Assembly (NCBI RefSeq): GCF_000005505.3
Contig: NC_016135.3
Span: 13,796,613-13,860,612 of the forward strand
DNA: 64,000 nucleotides
Direction: 5' to 3'
Source of the DNA: Brachypodium distachyon
Lineage: Eukaryota > Streptophyta > Magnoliopsida > Poales > Poaceae
Positions 1 through 10,533 of this stretch are shown in pieces. Positions within the stretch are counted from its first letter, which is position 1; every line of letters starts with the position of its first letter. The notes under the pieces are model-generated. The model had not been told where the DNA came from. It saw only the letters and a program-made list of their open reading frames with translations, and made no database searches. A program made the translations under genes and the position numbers.

Positions 1-2460
1 GTTGAGGCAACTCGTGCGGAAATGGTAGAGGCTGAGCGACGAGGTTTCAACTCTACACGGCTACAAATTGACCACTCGCTGCTGAGCTGCTTAGTGGACA
101 GATGGAGGCCCGAGACACACACGTTTCACTTTCGCTGGGGAGAGATGGCTCCTACTCTCCAGGATGTGTCGATGCTGCTGGGACAACCATTGGTGGGTGA
201 TCCCATAGGACCGTTGCAGGCACCAGCTAATTGGCAGGAGGGTATGGCACTACGCTTTCAAGGTATGTGTTAATTTGTGCCCTGTGTTTTAATTTGTACT
301 TTATGTGCAACTATGTGTTAATTTGTGCCCTACGTTTTCAAGGTATTTTTGCCAGAGCTGGGCCACTGACCTCGGAGGCTCACGGAGCTAAGCTAGATTG
401 GTTGCTCAATTACCAGGTTAGATCGATGTGTTTTAAGTTAATATATCTAAGAGCATACCTCAGATACTTGCATGGGTTTACTAACACTTGCTTTTTGTTG
501 CATGCAGATTCAGAAGTTTGGGTATCCAGAGATCCAAATGACTGAGCCTCAGATCACTCGGAGCCTTGAGGCATATATAATGTGGCTTCTCAGGAAGGTG
601 ATGTTCACCGAGAACCATGTCACCACAAGTAGCGCACGCTACATCCCTATTGCAGTGGAGATCGCGAATGCAACTTGTGGTGACGACATCACACAAAGGA
701 GTTGGGGTTCGGCCGTCTTAGCGGCTATGTACCGAGGTATGTGCAACGCTTGCCAGCTTGCGTCGCCCAAGTCAGCCCTGCTTGGATATCCTTTATTGTT
801 GCAGCTCTGGTCGTGGGAGAGGTTTTCTATCGGCTGACCAGACGTTACGGGTGATCACCCTAACCCTGAGCAGGAGTTGTTTGACTTAGAACACATTGAC
901 CTGCCTACTTTCGCGACAATTTGGACACGTAGCAAGATATGTCGAATGTGAAATTCATACATTAGTTTACATAAACCATGAATGAAGCTAACTTTTTTTT
1001 TTACAGAGATGCTTTGCACACGATCAGGTCAGGAATTGCTACCCATCATTCAACGAGCAGTTCGACGTGTTGCACTCTGAGGCGGTTGTCTAGGAGCCGT
1101 ACTCACAGGACGCCTAGATACCCTGGCGGGATGTCCACGGTCTGCACGAGAGATTACGCTTACTGGATGACAAAATGAAAGATCATCTTCGACGTCTGCG
1201 TGGAGGAGATGGCCCAGCAGAGGGTCATGAGGCAGTTTGGGGCACGTCAATTGGTCGTTCCTCCACCGACGGAGGATCCACTTCCACAGATCGTCCACAG
1301 GTATGTGCAGTTCTACAATTTATGATTGTCGTCCAGAATTGTCCATAATTTAATTGTTCAACTTTCTATTGCGATCTCAGGTTTACCAGGAAGGGAAGTA
1401 CCAGGACCCAGACTTAGTGGCTGCAGAGGGTTCAGTCGTACGTCACATAGTCGGAGACTGCGACGACACGGGTTTGGCCATTGGCGGCCTTTGATCTCGA
1501 TCTATTCAACGGATATTTGCAGAGGTACATGACAGCTACCCGATTGAGCATCATTCAGCACTCTCACCCCCAGGAGATAGCCGAGCCGAGTTTGCAAGAT
1601 ATGTACCCTAGTCAGTCTACTTCAGGCTCTAGACAGCACGCGGTAAGTATCTTCTCTTAACATAATGCATGTGTTTGTTATGTACTTTGCCATATATATG
1701 TAATACTCTTCGTGCAAATTTCAGGCTCAGTTGACACAGGATTTACAGGCCGAGTTCGCAGCGTATGGACGTTCGCTTTCGACCGGTCCACTTCTACTAC
1801 CACGGGAGCCGCACCAGTCCTGACTTAGACGAATGGAGGAGAAGCTACGCTCTGTTTACGCGGCTATCACGTGCACCCACACTTCGGACGTCGTTCACCA
1901 CCAGGCGTCCGTACGGCCCCCTTGTCACTCCACGCACCAGCAGCAGCCACGTCAGCAGGAAGCAGCGCACCCCCGACACCACCCGCGTCCACGTCTACCA
2001 GAGCAATCGACGTCCAGGCCACCTCCTCCTGAGCAGGCCGGAGGTTCGTCGTGGCACCAGCTGCAGTCTTCTTTCGACTATTGGCACCAGCAGCAGCCCT
2101 CTTTTGAGGCTGGAGGTTCGGCGTGGCAGCACCAGCAGAGTCCCAGGATGAACTTCGAGTTTCGACCACAGACCCAGCCACAGGGTATGTATATTTCTAT
2201 CTATTGTGTTCATTACCATGACTGCTACACAATTGTAATGCTAAGTACTTTCCCACATGCAGGAGCCTACGGGCATCAGTCGTCGTTGTCCGAACCCTCG
2301 CTCAAGGAGAGGACTATTCTGTCCAACACGGCTGGATGTTCAGTACTCCGCCATCAGACCCCACACAGGAGGATACACAGTATCGTGAGGATGGGTCCGT
2401 GATTCCTCCGCGCAATGTAGTGCCACCTCATAGGTATGGCTGGACCACGCCATAGGCACC
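1..2460 (+). pseudogene. Decayed plant-mobile-domain (PMD / MAIN-like) gene, 5' end outside window
   Basis: The window opens inside a coding exon. Reading frame 1 gives a PMD (aminotransferase-like, MAIN-LIKE) domain, including RWRPETHTFHFRWGEMAPTL and QDVSMLLGQPLVGDPI. Exons read as 1-262, 358-416 and 508-834, with plausible GT-AG introns. The last of these holds the conserved stretch around SWGSAVLAAMYRG. The frame is then broken: TGA at 835-837 where the family has Arg, TAG at 1091-1093, and further stops and frame changes through 1100-2460. Recognisable family pieces still appear near 1020-1310, 1381-1500 and 1740-2450, the last being a Gln/Pro/His-rich tail. PMD proteins are known both as host genes and as cargo of plant transposons. 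The adjoining transposon-type genes make the latter more likely here. The reading as a nonfunctional copy is firm; the element family is not determined. Confidence 0.8.
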
Positions 2461-2698
2461 CCCGGAACGCCGTCCCAGACGCCGTGCCTGATATTTGCAT
2501 GTAGGTCCTATGTATGAGACATATTTCTATCTATGTATGAGACGTTTCTACCTATGTATGAGAGAGACATGTTACTAATTTTCGCATTCTTATTCAAGTT
2601 ACATTTGCATATAAATAACGGTAGGACGGAAATACATATGCAATAGAAAGACTGAAATTAAAACCGACAACTTAAAATAAGATAACCTAACTCTAGCC

Positions 2699-3259
2699 CT
2701 ACGAAGATGAAGTGCTCTTGCCCTTAGACGATGATGTGCTCTTCCCCTTCGACGGTGTAGTACTCTTCCCCTTGGACGATGAAGAACTCTTACCCGTTTT
2801 GCTTGGCATGAAGATATCTTCATCGGACGATGATGTATTCTTCACCTTGGACGATGATGTGCTCTTTCGCTTCGACGGTGCAGTACTCTTCCCCTTGGAC
2901 GATGAAGAACTCTTACCCATTTTGCTTGGCATGAAGATATCTTCATCGGATTCCTCCTCTTCAACCCATAACAATGGATGTTTTCTAGCCCATTGTAGGT
3001 ATGACTCACTCTTACCTTCATAGTGCTTTTTCCACCTTTCGTGCAACCTTAGCAGTTCTTGCCGTATCTCTTCACAAGTCCTCAATGGAAAATTGCACCT
3101 ATATAATTGGTGGCTCAGCTCAGTTAGTAGGGTGTCACTACTAATGAGTTCGGCCCATGGAACTATCCTATTGTCTACCTTGAAATCATCGGCTAACCAC
3201 AATAGCTCTCGGAACATACTTGACCAAAATCTACGATCATCTGGGAAGCCGGGCGACAT
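2699..3259 (-). CDS. Transposon-associated Ser/Lys-rich hypothetical protein
   Basis: An open frame of 186 codons. The frame extends to an upstream ATG at 3298, but a TATA-like box on this strand at 3306-3313 would put transcription start downstream of that ATG. The Met at 3259 (MSPGFPDDRRFWSS) is therefore preferred. The N-terminal ~110 residues form a compact Trp- and Leu-rich region with ELSHQLYRCNFPLRTCEEIR and LHERWKKHYEGKSESYLQWA. The C-terminal part consists of two 41-residue repeats (DNA period 123 bp, about 2706-2952) rich in SSSKGKST, each containing DEDIFMPSK. From memory, similar proteins recur in many copies in grass genomes next to PMD/GRF genes, which suggests a transposon passenger. 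No catalytic motif is visible and no function is assigned. It diverges from the GRF gene at 3550 across a shared promoter. Confidence 0.6.
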   Translation of the reverse strand: MSPGFPDDRRFWSSMFRELLWLADDFKVDNRIVPWAELISSDTLLTELSHQLYRCNFPLRTCEEIRQELLRLHERWKKHYEGKSESYLQWARKHPLLWVEEEESDEDIFMPSKMGKSSSSSKGKSTAPSKRKSTSSSKVKNTSSSDEDIFMPSKTGKSSSSSKGKSTTPSKGKSTSSSKGKSTSSS

Positions 3260-3305
3260 CTTCCCAGATGAAATGGTGAGACTACACTTCAATACCATGC
3301 ACGGT

Positions 3306-3483
3306 CTTTTATAGTTACAGAAGATACAAATAGACGGGAAACGGTGGCGCGAAAAGGAGGCGGGAAACGGTGGCGGGAAAACCAGGCGGGAAACGGTGCC
3401 GCGAAAAGGAGGCGGGAAATGGTGGCGGGAAAACCAAGCGGGAAACGGTGACGGGAGAATGAGTTTGAGAGCTTATAAATACC
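3306..3483. promoter_or_regulatory. Divergent promoter with a 13-bp tandem array of E2F-like sites
   Basis: Between two divergent genes lie about nine consecutive 13-bp repeats (3333-3450). Each starts with GGCGGGAAA or a close variant (GGCGCGAAA, GACGGGAAA, AGCGGGAAA, GCCGCGAAA). The complements (TTTCCCGC, TTTCGCGC) match the plant E2F/DP consensus TTTSSCGC. The four-base tails alternate in a higher-order pattern of 52 bp (ACGGT, AAGGA, ACGGT, AACCA, then again). A TATA-like box flanks the array on each side: TATAAAAG on the minus strand (3306-3313) and TTATAAATA on the plus strand (3473-3481). The plus TATA is about 70 bp before the GRF ATG. S-phase-linked bidirectional transcription is inferred, not shown. 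Confidence 0.65.
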
Positions 3484-3549
3484 TCATCTCCGGTAGTCAT
3501 CCAAGCATCCTTCCCACTACTGTTTTTCCCAATATTCTAGTGTCCCCCA

Positions 3550-4200
3550 ATGAGTTTGCCTTGCTCCGACCAGGGCGAGAGGCCGAGGAGGATGAAAGAT
3601 GCGATGTTGCCTCGGAGGGTGGAACATCTCAGGTGTTTGTGCGGCAATCTATGCAAGGTGAAGAAGGTGACAGATTTTTAAGATAAGCTGGGCATGAGGT
3701 TTTTCATGTGCGCGAACTATGCGTATGAACCACTTGTCCCGGTTTCGCCGTACGACAAGCCTCCGGTAAGCACATTTAGGTGTTCTAAAACATGTTTTCT
3801 GTGTCATATCAGATTTGTAACAGCAGGCTTTTTTGTAGTCTCCTCCGCCCCTATGCATGTGGTATCGTTAGATTGACACAGAGATGCCGGATTGGGCGGT
3901 GGAAGAGATCAAAACAAGGTCCCGAAATGCATGGCAGCGTTTCCACGCGGAGGAGCGTGCGGAAAAAGCTGCAGCCCAGGAGAAAGAGGAGCAAGAGATA
4001 GAGATGAAAGAGCATAGGAAGGAACAACGTCGTTGGGTTGACGAAGCACTAAGGAAAAATAGGGAGAAAGCGCTTGAGATGCAAGAAGAGGAACGAGTGC
4101 AAGGATGCTCGTGAGGCAGAAAAGGAGAGGCAAAGAAAAAAGGGCCGCCGTGGCAAAGGTTGCAGAAGAACGTGGCGATACGAGCGGAAAATGGCCTAGT
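3550..4200 (+). pseudogene. GRF-type zinc-finger protein, disabled copy
   Basis: ATG at 3550. The frame shows a GRF-type zinc finger: CLCGNLCKVKK, then GMRFFMCANYAYEP, then CMWY after a 73-bp intron (donor CCG|GTAAGC at 3765/3766, acceptor TTTGTAG at 3838). A highly charged coiled-coil-like tail follows (ERAEKAAAQEKEEQEIEMKE). The gene is broken by TAA at 3679-3681, inside the finger where the family has Ser, and by TAG at 3869-3871, where the family has Trp before IDTE. Near 4104 the frame ends early and continues in other frames to about 4200, which implies at least one and probably two frameshifts. GRF fingers occur in nucleic-acid-binding proteins such as TOP3A and NEIL3. In grasses this short form with a coiled tail is abundant and transposon-linked. 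The copy could at most start again at Met 3693. Confidence 0.75.
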
Positions 4201-4315
4201 TGGACTCAGTAGTGCTTGTGTTTCAAATGTATTTGCTATCTTTAATTATATTCAATTGCGGTATTACCTATGTATGTTAATTTAGTCGTGCCTTGGTTCC
4301 GTAACCAGCACATTA

Positions 4316-4630
4316 TAGATGTATGTTAATTTATCCAAATTTATCCAAATGTCAAGTCTTTCAGTTCAAACAAAACCGCAAAGAATCGATAGAGAAATTA
4401 TCCAGCACATTATCAATGTATGTTACTCTTTATCCAAGTTGTCAAGTCTTTTAGTTCAAAAAACCGCAACGATTCAAGACAAAAAATGCCTCGGCCGTGT
4501 ATGCGTTGATCATGCAACGAACTAGCGGCGAAGACTAATTACTTTCAATCGGATTCGGCGTGTTACTTTTATCCAAGTTGTCGAGTCTTTTAGTTCAAAA
4601 AACCGCGATGATCCGAAACAAAAAATGGGC
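4316..4630 (+). repeat. Three imperfect tandem copies of a ~100-130 bp unit
   Basis: The segment TTATCCAA-(G)TGTCAAGTCTTT-AGTTCAAA-AACCGCAA recurs near 4330-4380, 4428-4470 and 4565-4610, each followed by a GATTC/GATCC-like word and CAAAAAATG in two of the three. It lies just beyond the GRF pseudogene and may be the noncoding end of the same element. Confidence 0.6.
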
Positions 4631-5568
4631 CTAATGACTTCTAATCGGCCTGGCCGAAGCCAACTGGGCTTCAGTCGGCCTGAGCCAGGCTGACTGCCTC
4701 GTGAGGGCCCTGCGCGCTTGGCAAGCAACATGCAGTCGGCCTGGCCGAGGCCGACTGGGCCTAATCGGCCTCGCCAAGGCCGAGGCCGCATTATTTTTGT
4801 AAATTTTGAAAAACGCGTATTATTTTTGAAAATGATTAAAAAAATCTATTGTTTTAAAAAAATTAGCCTAAAAATATCTGCACGACCAGATTCATTTGCA
4901 CGCGCAGACTTAAATGTCGATTCACTGCGCTTGGTCTGGCTACCTAGATCATGGACACTTTTACATGAGCAAACGGTGAATGATGATGGGTAAACTTGGT
5001 GCCGACCATGGCCGGGTCCCTCGATGGGTAGAAACAGAGCCGGAGCGGCAAGCAGGCGGATGGAACACACCCCCCCACCCCACCCCCCACCCACGCAAAG
5101 GCCACCCACCAACCCAAAGGCCACGGCCCCAGGTAGCTAAAATTGTTGCGGTGACATGCACGGGACAGGTAAATCTCGGATCTGAAGCAGCAGCAGTGGC
5201 GCCACGATCGACCCCTGTGACATAGGACAAGGCATGAGCCGGCCAACACGGCACCTGGTACGTACCACGGACGGAACAGCCCAGCGCAGGTCAGGCAGGG
5301 CACGGACGGCAGGTCGGCAGCGGCGCCAAGCTCGTGGGGGTGGAAGATGGCTTTGGCCCTGCTCTGTTTCTACTTTGTACGGCGCCGCACTGGGCATGAT
5401 TCGCTCGACGTCGGCGCGAGGTCACCGGCAGACAGGCCGCCCGTGGCCATACCATATCTTGCTAGTGCTTCGCCGGTGTTTAGACTTGAAAGCCTGACCT
5501 GCTGGGCTTGACGCTCGTTTTTTGAAACGGAGGCAAAAGTTTTGCCTGGTCTGAGCGTCCCCACTCGT
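4631..5568. other. Noncoding stretch with clustered GGCCGA/TCGGCC words
   Basis: 4640-4790 contains repeated TCGGCCTGGCC / GGCCGAGGCCGACTGGGC words in both orientations, able to fold into GC-rich stems. This may be the terminal part of the upstream element. The rest, including the C-rich tract at 5068-5100, holds no gene I can support. Confidence 0.4.
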
Positions 5569-5940
5569 CTAATTTGTTGTCTCAATTTTGATTTTGTTCA
5601 TGATAATCGTTGGCATGGTTGCCACATTTCGGAAAACTCTCGCGTTTCTTTTTTTCCAAAGCTCCCAAGCAACGAGCATGGCCAGCGATGCGATGGCCAT
5701 CTTCCGATGGCCATGGGCAAGGATGATGCTTGTCCACCACTGCTCAACTGACCGAATATGCACCCAAGTCGTTGGCTCGATCTCCGTCAACTCCATCCAA
5801 TCTTTAATCATGTTCCAAATACGGGTCGAGAATCTACAACGAAATAGCATGTGAGTGGCGGACTCAGGCTCTCTTTCGCACAACGAGCATAGCCCACAGT
5901 TGGGCCGGGGGGCCTGACGCTCGTGAGTCGTGACTTCCAT
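5569..5940 (-). pseudogene. LINE ORF2 C-terminal fragment (zf-RVT)
   Basis: A 123-codon frame carries the reverse-transcriptase zinc-binding module of plant non-LTR retrotransposons: CGLCSLCEREPESATHMLF with C-x2-C and H-x4-C spacing, then RIWNMIKDWM and LVAWELWKKRNARVF. Only the 3' end of ORF2 is present, with no RT or endonuclease domain next to it. This is a 5'-truncated scrap. The same module occurs in the long LINE at 12.9 kb. Confidence 0.8.
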
Positions 5941-6729
5941 TTCGCATCGACTTTTCTGGCCGCTGCTCCAACCTGGGCGGGCTCCTTCGGCGCCGCAACA
6001 CCGAATCGGGCTCTGTCTGTCTGGCCCTGCTGCTTTAGGCCTTATTACCTGGTTTTGTGCCTGTGCTCAACGGGCGTCTGCAAGTTGAGAAATCGACTGC
6101 TAGTGTTGCAAGTAATCTGGGATCCATCGCTCAAAAAAAAAATCTGTCAAAAAAGAAATAAAAGCAATCCTAGGATCCGGACGTAAGATCAAGTCCAGCA
6201 GCTCCCCAATCATTCTCCCGATACCAATTTTAGGGAAGAAAACGCAAAAAACGCCATCCAGTAGTTCCCCGATTGCCTCCCTGAAAAATCGGCATCCCCA
6301 ATCCGTCCCCCCTTCTCCCCTACAGATCGGGGAGGTGGAGGCCTCCCCTATCCACGCCCGGGGCAATCGCTCGCCCCGAATTTCTTCGTCCCGCCACGAG
6401 CCAGAGCCCGAGCCGTTGACAGGTTCCTCCTCTTCCCTGTTTCTCTCTAATTTCATTCGGATCGAGCTCGAATCGACGGGGAGATGCACTGCGGCGGCGC
6501 CATGGGGCAGGGGAGGAGCGAGTGGTGCAGGGCAAGGAGCTCGTCGCGCCGCGGGGTAGGTGCTCAACGCGAAGATGGCGGCCTTGATGCGGGTACGGGG
6601 GCGCAGGGACCTCCTCCGCCTATGCCAGGAGGGGCGGGTTGAGAGCGAGGAGGGCGTGGTGGCCATGGTCCGGCAGGCCCTATGGTGGTGGCGGCGGCGG
6701 AGGAGGTCGGCTCCTCGATTTGGGACTAC

Positions 6730-6903
6730 GGATGGCTTCGTGGAGATGGATGGATGGGGCTGCTCCTCGATGCAGTACTGTTTCGTGGAGATGGATGGAA
6801 GGATGGGGCTGCTCCTCGATTCAGTACTACTTCGTGGAGATGGATGGAGGGATGGCTGGAGATGGGATGCATGGATGGGGCTGCTCGTCGATGGATGGAT
6901 ATA
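6730..6903 (+). repeat. Imperfect ~55-60 bp tandem repeats inside the Harbinger remnant
   Basis: The phrase CGTGGAGATGGATGGA...GGGGCTGCTCCTCGAT recurs three times (about 6738, 6785, 6833) and a fourth, shorter copy ends near 6900. It occupies the place where the transposase core should be. Confidence 0.6.
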
Positions 6904-7135
6904 TGTGATCTGAAATTAAAAGAAGTATTGCATTATGTAGAAAATGATACAGACACCGAAAGCGTTCCGCAAATTCGCGCTGAGGAGAATGACGTCCTGA
7001 AAGTGAACCTCGATGGCGCGGAGCATCCAACCCCGCCTGTTCTTCCTCGCCTATGACTGCAACCATCATGAGATCCTCATCATCAGACAAGGAATCTTCG
7101 CAAAATTGCCGTCCCAAGCTTCGGCGGTGACTCAT
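6827..7135 (-). pseudogene. PIF/Harbinger transposase N-terminal remnant
   Basis: Starting at the ATG 7135-7133 the frame reads MSHRRSLG, then SLSDDEDLMMVAVIGEEEQ and RHRGSLSGR. This matches the usual N-terminus of plant ALP1/HARBI1-like transposases (Ser-Asp-Asp-Glu acidic patch, then a basic patch). Similarity stops after about 65 residues (REFAERFRCLYHF). The remainder of the frame comes from a tandem repeat. No DDE catalytic core is present. Confidence 0.65.
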
Positions 7136-7420
7136 TTTGTTGTGGAAAGATGCAAGAGATAGTGTGAAAACGAAGTAGAAGAGGGAGAAGCAAGATTGTG
7201 AGAGATACGAGAGCGAGCTGATCATGTATATATAGATTAAAAAAACTAGCCGTTAGAAATCCGGCCGTTTCAAAACTAGCCGTTGGAGAGGTAGCCGTTG
7301 GGTTTCAAATAGAATAGGAAAGATCTTTTAGGGAACTGCTGGAGTTGAACAATTTTTAGGGAAGGAATTTTTTAAGGAAATTCCTTATTTTGAGACACTT
7401 TAGTAGAACTGTTGAACTTG

Positions 7421-7724
7421 TCCTATGCCTGCAGTAACGACATGAACCTGACTGATATTTCTCCAGTGCGAGTTTGTTTATAATCGTGAGCTGCACTGGT
7501 CAGCTAACTGGAAGAAGACGCTTCCAGCTGATTGAACAAAGATCCACTGCCTTCAGCTTAAAGAACATGACGTTTATTACAGGAATTCAGTTTTACACAC
7601 CACACATAAAAACTTGCCTGGAAACAACACAAAAACATCGGCCAGGTTAAAACCTGACACGCACAAGAACCACTTAACACAAAAACTCGCCCAGACTGTA
7701 TCTCGGATATTATTACAACAAAAG
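7421..7724. other. Intergenic stretch, nothing recognised
   Basis: No open frame, RNA gene or repeat could be supported between the Harbinger remnant and the duplicated segment. Confidence 0.5.
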
Positions 7725-7828
7725 TTCAGTCAGTACTTCTTCGAGATTCATCCGCAAGCTAAGCTCATAAAACAATGACCTGATTTCAGATGCTGATTCA
7801 AGTACATAACTCCATCAATTAGCAACTA

Positions 7829-7868
7829 CTCCCTCCAAACAACGACAAGTATTTAGGAACGGAGGGAG
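7829..7868. mobile_element. Miniature Stowaway remnant (40 bp)
   Basis: CTCCCTCC at one end and GGAGGGAG at the other, flanked by TA target duplications (7827-7828, 7869-7870). It is little more than two joined terminal repeats. Copy B of the duplicated segment lacks it. Confidence 0.75.
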
Positions 7869-8288
7869 TAGAACTGTATATGACAAACACATATTTCAGG
7901 AAAAAAAAAGCAACTGAAGAGGCCATTAATGGACAAAATAACAACAATCTCATATATTTTCATCAATATTTCTCTACTACTTATAAAGGCACCAACATGT
8001 TCTTTCCAACGTCCACCCCACTAAACGAACATAAAGTATTAATAGCCCCACAATCAGACTCTCTGAACACCAGATTACTAGCTAACCGTGTGCGTTTAGT
8101 AATTACCTGTTGAGGCTGAAATTCCACCCCGCAGGAGAATCTTTCAGCCTCCGAACCATTTTCTTCATTCTTTTCTCCTCACCCATCCAGCCTCTAATGC
8201 CTCCTCCTCCTTCCCTTCCCCTGTGGCCGCCGCAGCCTCGTCCCCCTCCGCCCCCCACTCCCCCGTCCTCCTTCCCTTACCCTGAGGT

Positions 8289-8510
8289 CGCCGCCGCCTC
8301 CTCCCCTCCGCGGCCCTCCTCTGCCGCACCTCAGCCCGCCTCGCCCGCTCGCCTCCACCTACGATCCGCGGCCACCATCAGGGCCACGGGACGAGGCGCC
8401 GCCGCCTCCTCCCCTCTGGCCGCGGCCCTCCTCTGCTGCGCGTCAGCCCGCCCCGTCTGCTCGCCTCCACCTGCGATCCGTGGCCGTCGTTAGAGCCACG
8501 CGATGAGGCA
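8289..8510 (+). repeat. ~108-bp GC-rich tandem duplication inside the Helitron
   Basis: Two successive copies run from CGCCGCCGCCTCCTCCCC through CGATCCG(C/T)GGCC to GACGAGGC/GATGAGGC. The region 8200-8500 is Pro/Ala/Arg-coding low-complexity sequence resembling a captured first exon. The donor gene is not recognised. Confidence 0.55.
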
Positions 8511-9304
8511 CCGCCGCCGCCGCTGATCCCCCCACACGAGACCAGGAATTCCGATCACGACCCTGCCACCTGATCTGCTACACGCCGCCGCTATCCACTT
8601 CTCCCCGGCCACCTGATCTTGCTGGACAGGGGAGTCTCCGCACCTGCCCAGGGCAGCGCGTGCCCGGCCAGGGAAGCTGCGCATCAACCATGGTCGTCTT
8701 CACGTTGGGTGCATCGTTGTTTGATCGTTGTCCACAAGCATTCTATATTTTAGGTAAGACATTTCTCAACACATCAATTGCCCACGGACCCACCACGTGT
8801 TTGCTGAAATGCCAATTGATATTCCGGCTGTTTACAAGCATTCTAGATTTCAACTGCCAACAAATCCATGCTTTAATTTCTCCATGGTTGGTATGTAGTG
8901 TGCAGGTTTGTTCTTCAAGTTATGTTACGAATTTAAATACTACTTCATGTTGTAGTTTTTTATTTGAATGCCTTAGGTTTGTACCACATTACTGTTTCAC
9001 ACCCATTTAAATGTAGTTTTAGAGAAATGTATGTTGATCAGACCACTTCTTGTTGTAGTTTTTTATTTGCGTAAGTGCAATGATTTCTTTTCCATGTGTG
9101 TTCTACAGTTTCAAGATGGAATAAATACTATAGAAGCATGTTTCCATCATTTCGCTTGCTGCTGATCTATTCCATTTCTAGATGAGATGGATTTATGTAT
9201 TAGTTTAATTAGTCAATTGACATCTGTTGCTTTTTCAGGAAAAGGGAAGCTGGTACTTCGTTTTTCAGGATGACGGAATATATTTGTGAAATAAAATAAA
9301 ATAC

Positions 9305-10141
9305 CGCTTGTACTGCTTGCATGGAAATCACATTCTTCACCGAGATGTGAAGGTCAGTACCAGTGCGATATTTGGAGCATGTGATTATCTTTCTAACATG
9401 TTGTAATAATGTGCACCGAAGCTCCTAATTCGTTTCAGTGCTCCAATATTTTTATTTCCAGGAGCCAAACTATAAGACTTGGTATGTAACTTAGTCCCTT
9501 ACAAAGTACAGTGCTTTATGTATGAGTTCAGCAATCCTGATAATGATTGTAATTCTAACATAAAAAATGCTGGTGACTTTAGGCTTGCAAAAAATATTGA
9601 CTTCTGATGATTTGGCATCTTCCGTGAGTACTACTGTCTCCATTTTACAAAGGTTGGCGTATTTCGTTTCGTTAAGACAAGCCTTTCACTAAAAATTACT
9701 GTATTAACATGTAAGTTATATGATACGAAACCATGATCATTAGCAAGAACTTTTAAAAATGAATCCATTGATATAAATTTCATGTATGAAAAAAATACAT
9801 ATCAATAGAATTTTCATTGGTCAAAGCCTTGTCTTAATGAAACAAGATACGCTAACCTTTGTGAAATGGAGGGAGTAAAACATTTGTTCTCTTTCTTGTA
9901 CATGTTCGATGGTGTTTTGACCTCAACACCAGGTGGTAGGAACACCAAGTAATTACATGTGCCCAAAACGTCTTGCTGATATGCCATATGGTAGCAAATG
10001 TGACATTTAGTCTCTAGCTATGTATGCGAAATCACTTTTCTGAACATAGATAGAGAACTTGCAATTCAACATTTATATTTGTTTTGTTTCTGTATGTTGT
10101 ATATGCGAAATGGCTGCTCTCAGGCCTGCATTTAAAGTTTT
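9305..10141 (+). pseudogene. NIMA-related (NEK) protein kinase fragment, captured by Helitron
   Basis: Five short exons in correct kinase order keep splice-like borders. 9305-9352 encodes LHGNHILHRDVK (catalytic loop, HRD). 9439-9481 encodes CSNIFISRSQTIRL. 9572-9623 encodes GDFRLAK and, after a one-base frameshift in the A-run, ILTSDDLASS (activation segment; DFG has become DFR). 9933-10025 encodes VVGTPSNYMCPKRLADMPYG, then a stop (TAG 10008-10010) where NEKs have the Trp of DIWSLG. 10108-10141 encodes MAALRPAFKVL. ADMPYGSK and the SDDLASS phrase are typical of plant NEKs. The ATP-binding lobe and C-terminal tail are absent, so this is a dead fragment. Confidence 0.82.
9634..9875. mobile_element. 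Stowaway MITE inside an intron of the captured NEK fragment
   Basis: About 55-bp inverted ends (CTGTCTCCATTTTACAAAGG versus the complement of CCTTTGTGAAATGGAGGGAG), flanked by TA (9632-9633 and 9876-9877). It is nested within the Helitron, so it inserted later or was carried along during capture. Confidence 0.8.
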
Positions 10142-10533
10142 GTAAGTCTCTACTTTTCTTGATCTATTTGGAGTTGGAAAGTCATCCTGTATCTTCTTTG
10201 CTAGGTTGTTAATCACTGTCCAGTTTGTTCATGACAGGTCACGGAGCTAAGCAAATCTGAGATACTTTAATTCTCAACTGATATAAATACAACATATTTT
10301 CAACTGATATAAATACAATACAAGTCATACTGACTACCTGCATTTCGTGAATATAAATCAACAATATAAGATTTCTCTGATTCTCTTGGACTTAAACGGA
10401 TCCCATGTAACGCTTAAATTACAGAACTCTTTCTGAACAAGAAGTGATAAATCTTATGGATCTATGGACTAAACAACATGTTCTTCAAATTTATTTTTTG
10501 CGAGCATTTGCAGATGCAGTGATGCCATGATGA

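Larger units (their letters stand above)
6186..7420 (-). mobile_element. Internally deleted PIF/Harbinger element
   Basis: Both ends carry inverted words of the type TCCAGCAGYTCCC: TCCAGCAGCTCCCC near 6195 and, inverted, GGGAACTGCTGGAG at 7331-7344. Further inner and outer copies lie near 6255 and 7405. CTAGCCGTT-type motifs (7243-7290), typical upstream of plant Harbinger transposases, precede the remnant of a transposase N-terminus on the minus strand. Most of the catalytic region is missing. Exact termini and the 3-bp target duplication could not be fixed. Confidence 0.6.

Noticed and set aside
6100..6666. 188-codon minus-strand frame
   Set aside because: It spans the presumed left end of the Harbinger remnant and adjacent GC-rich DNA, with no conserved motif.
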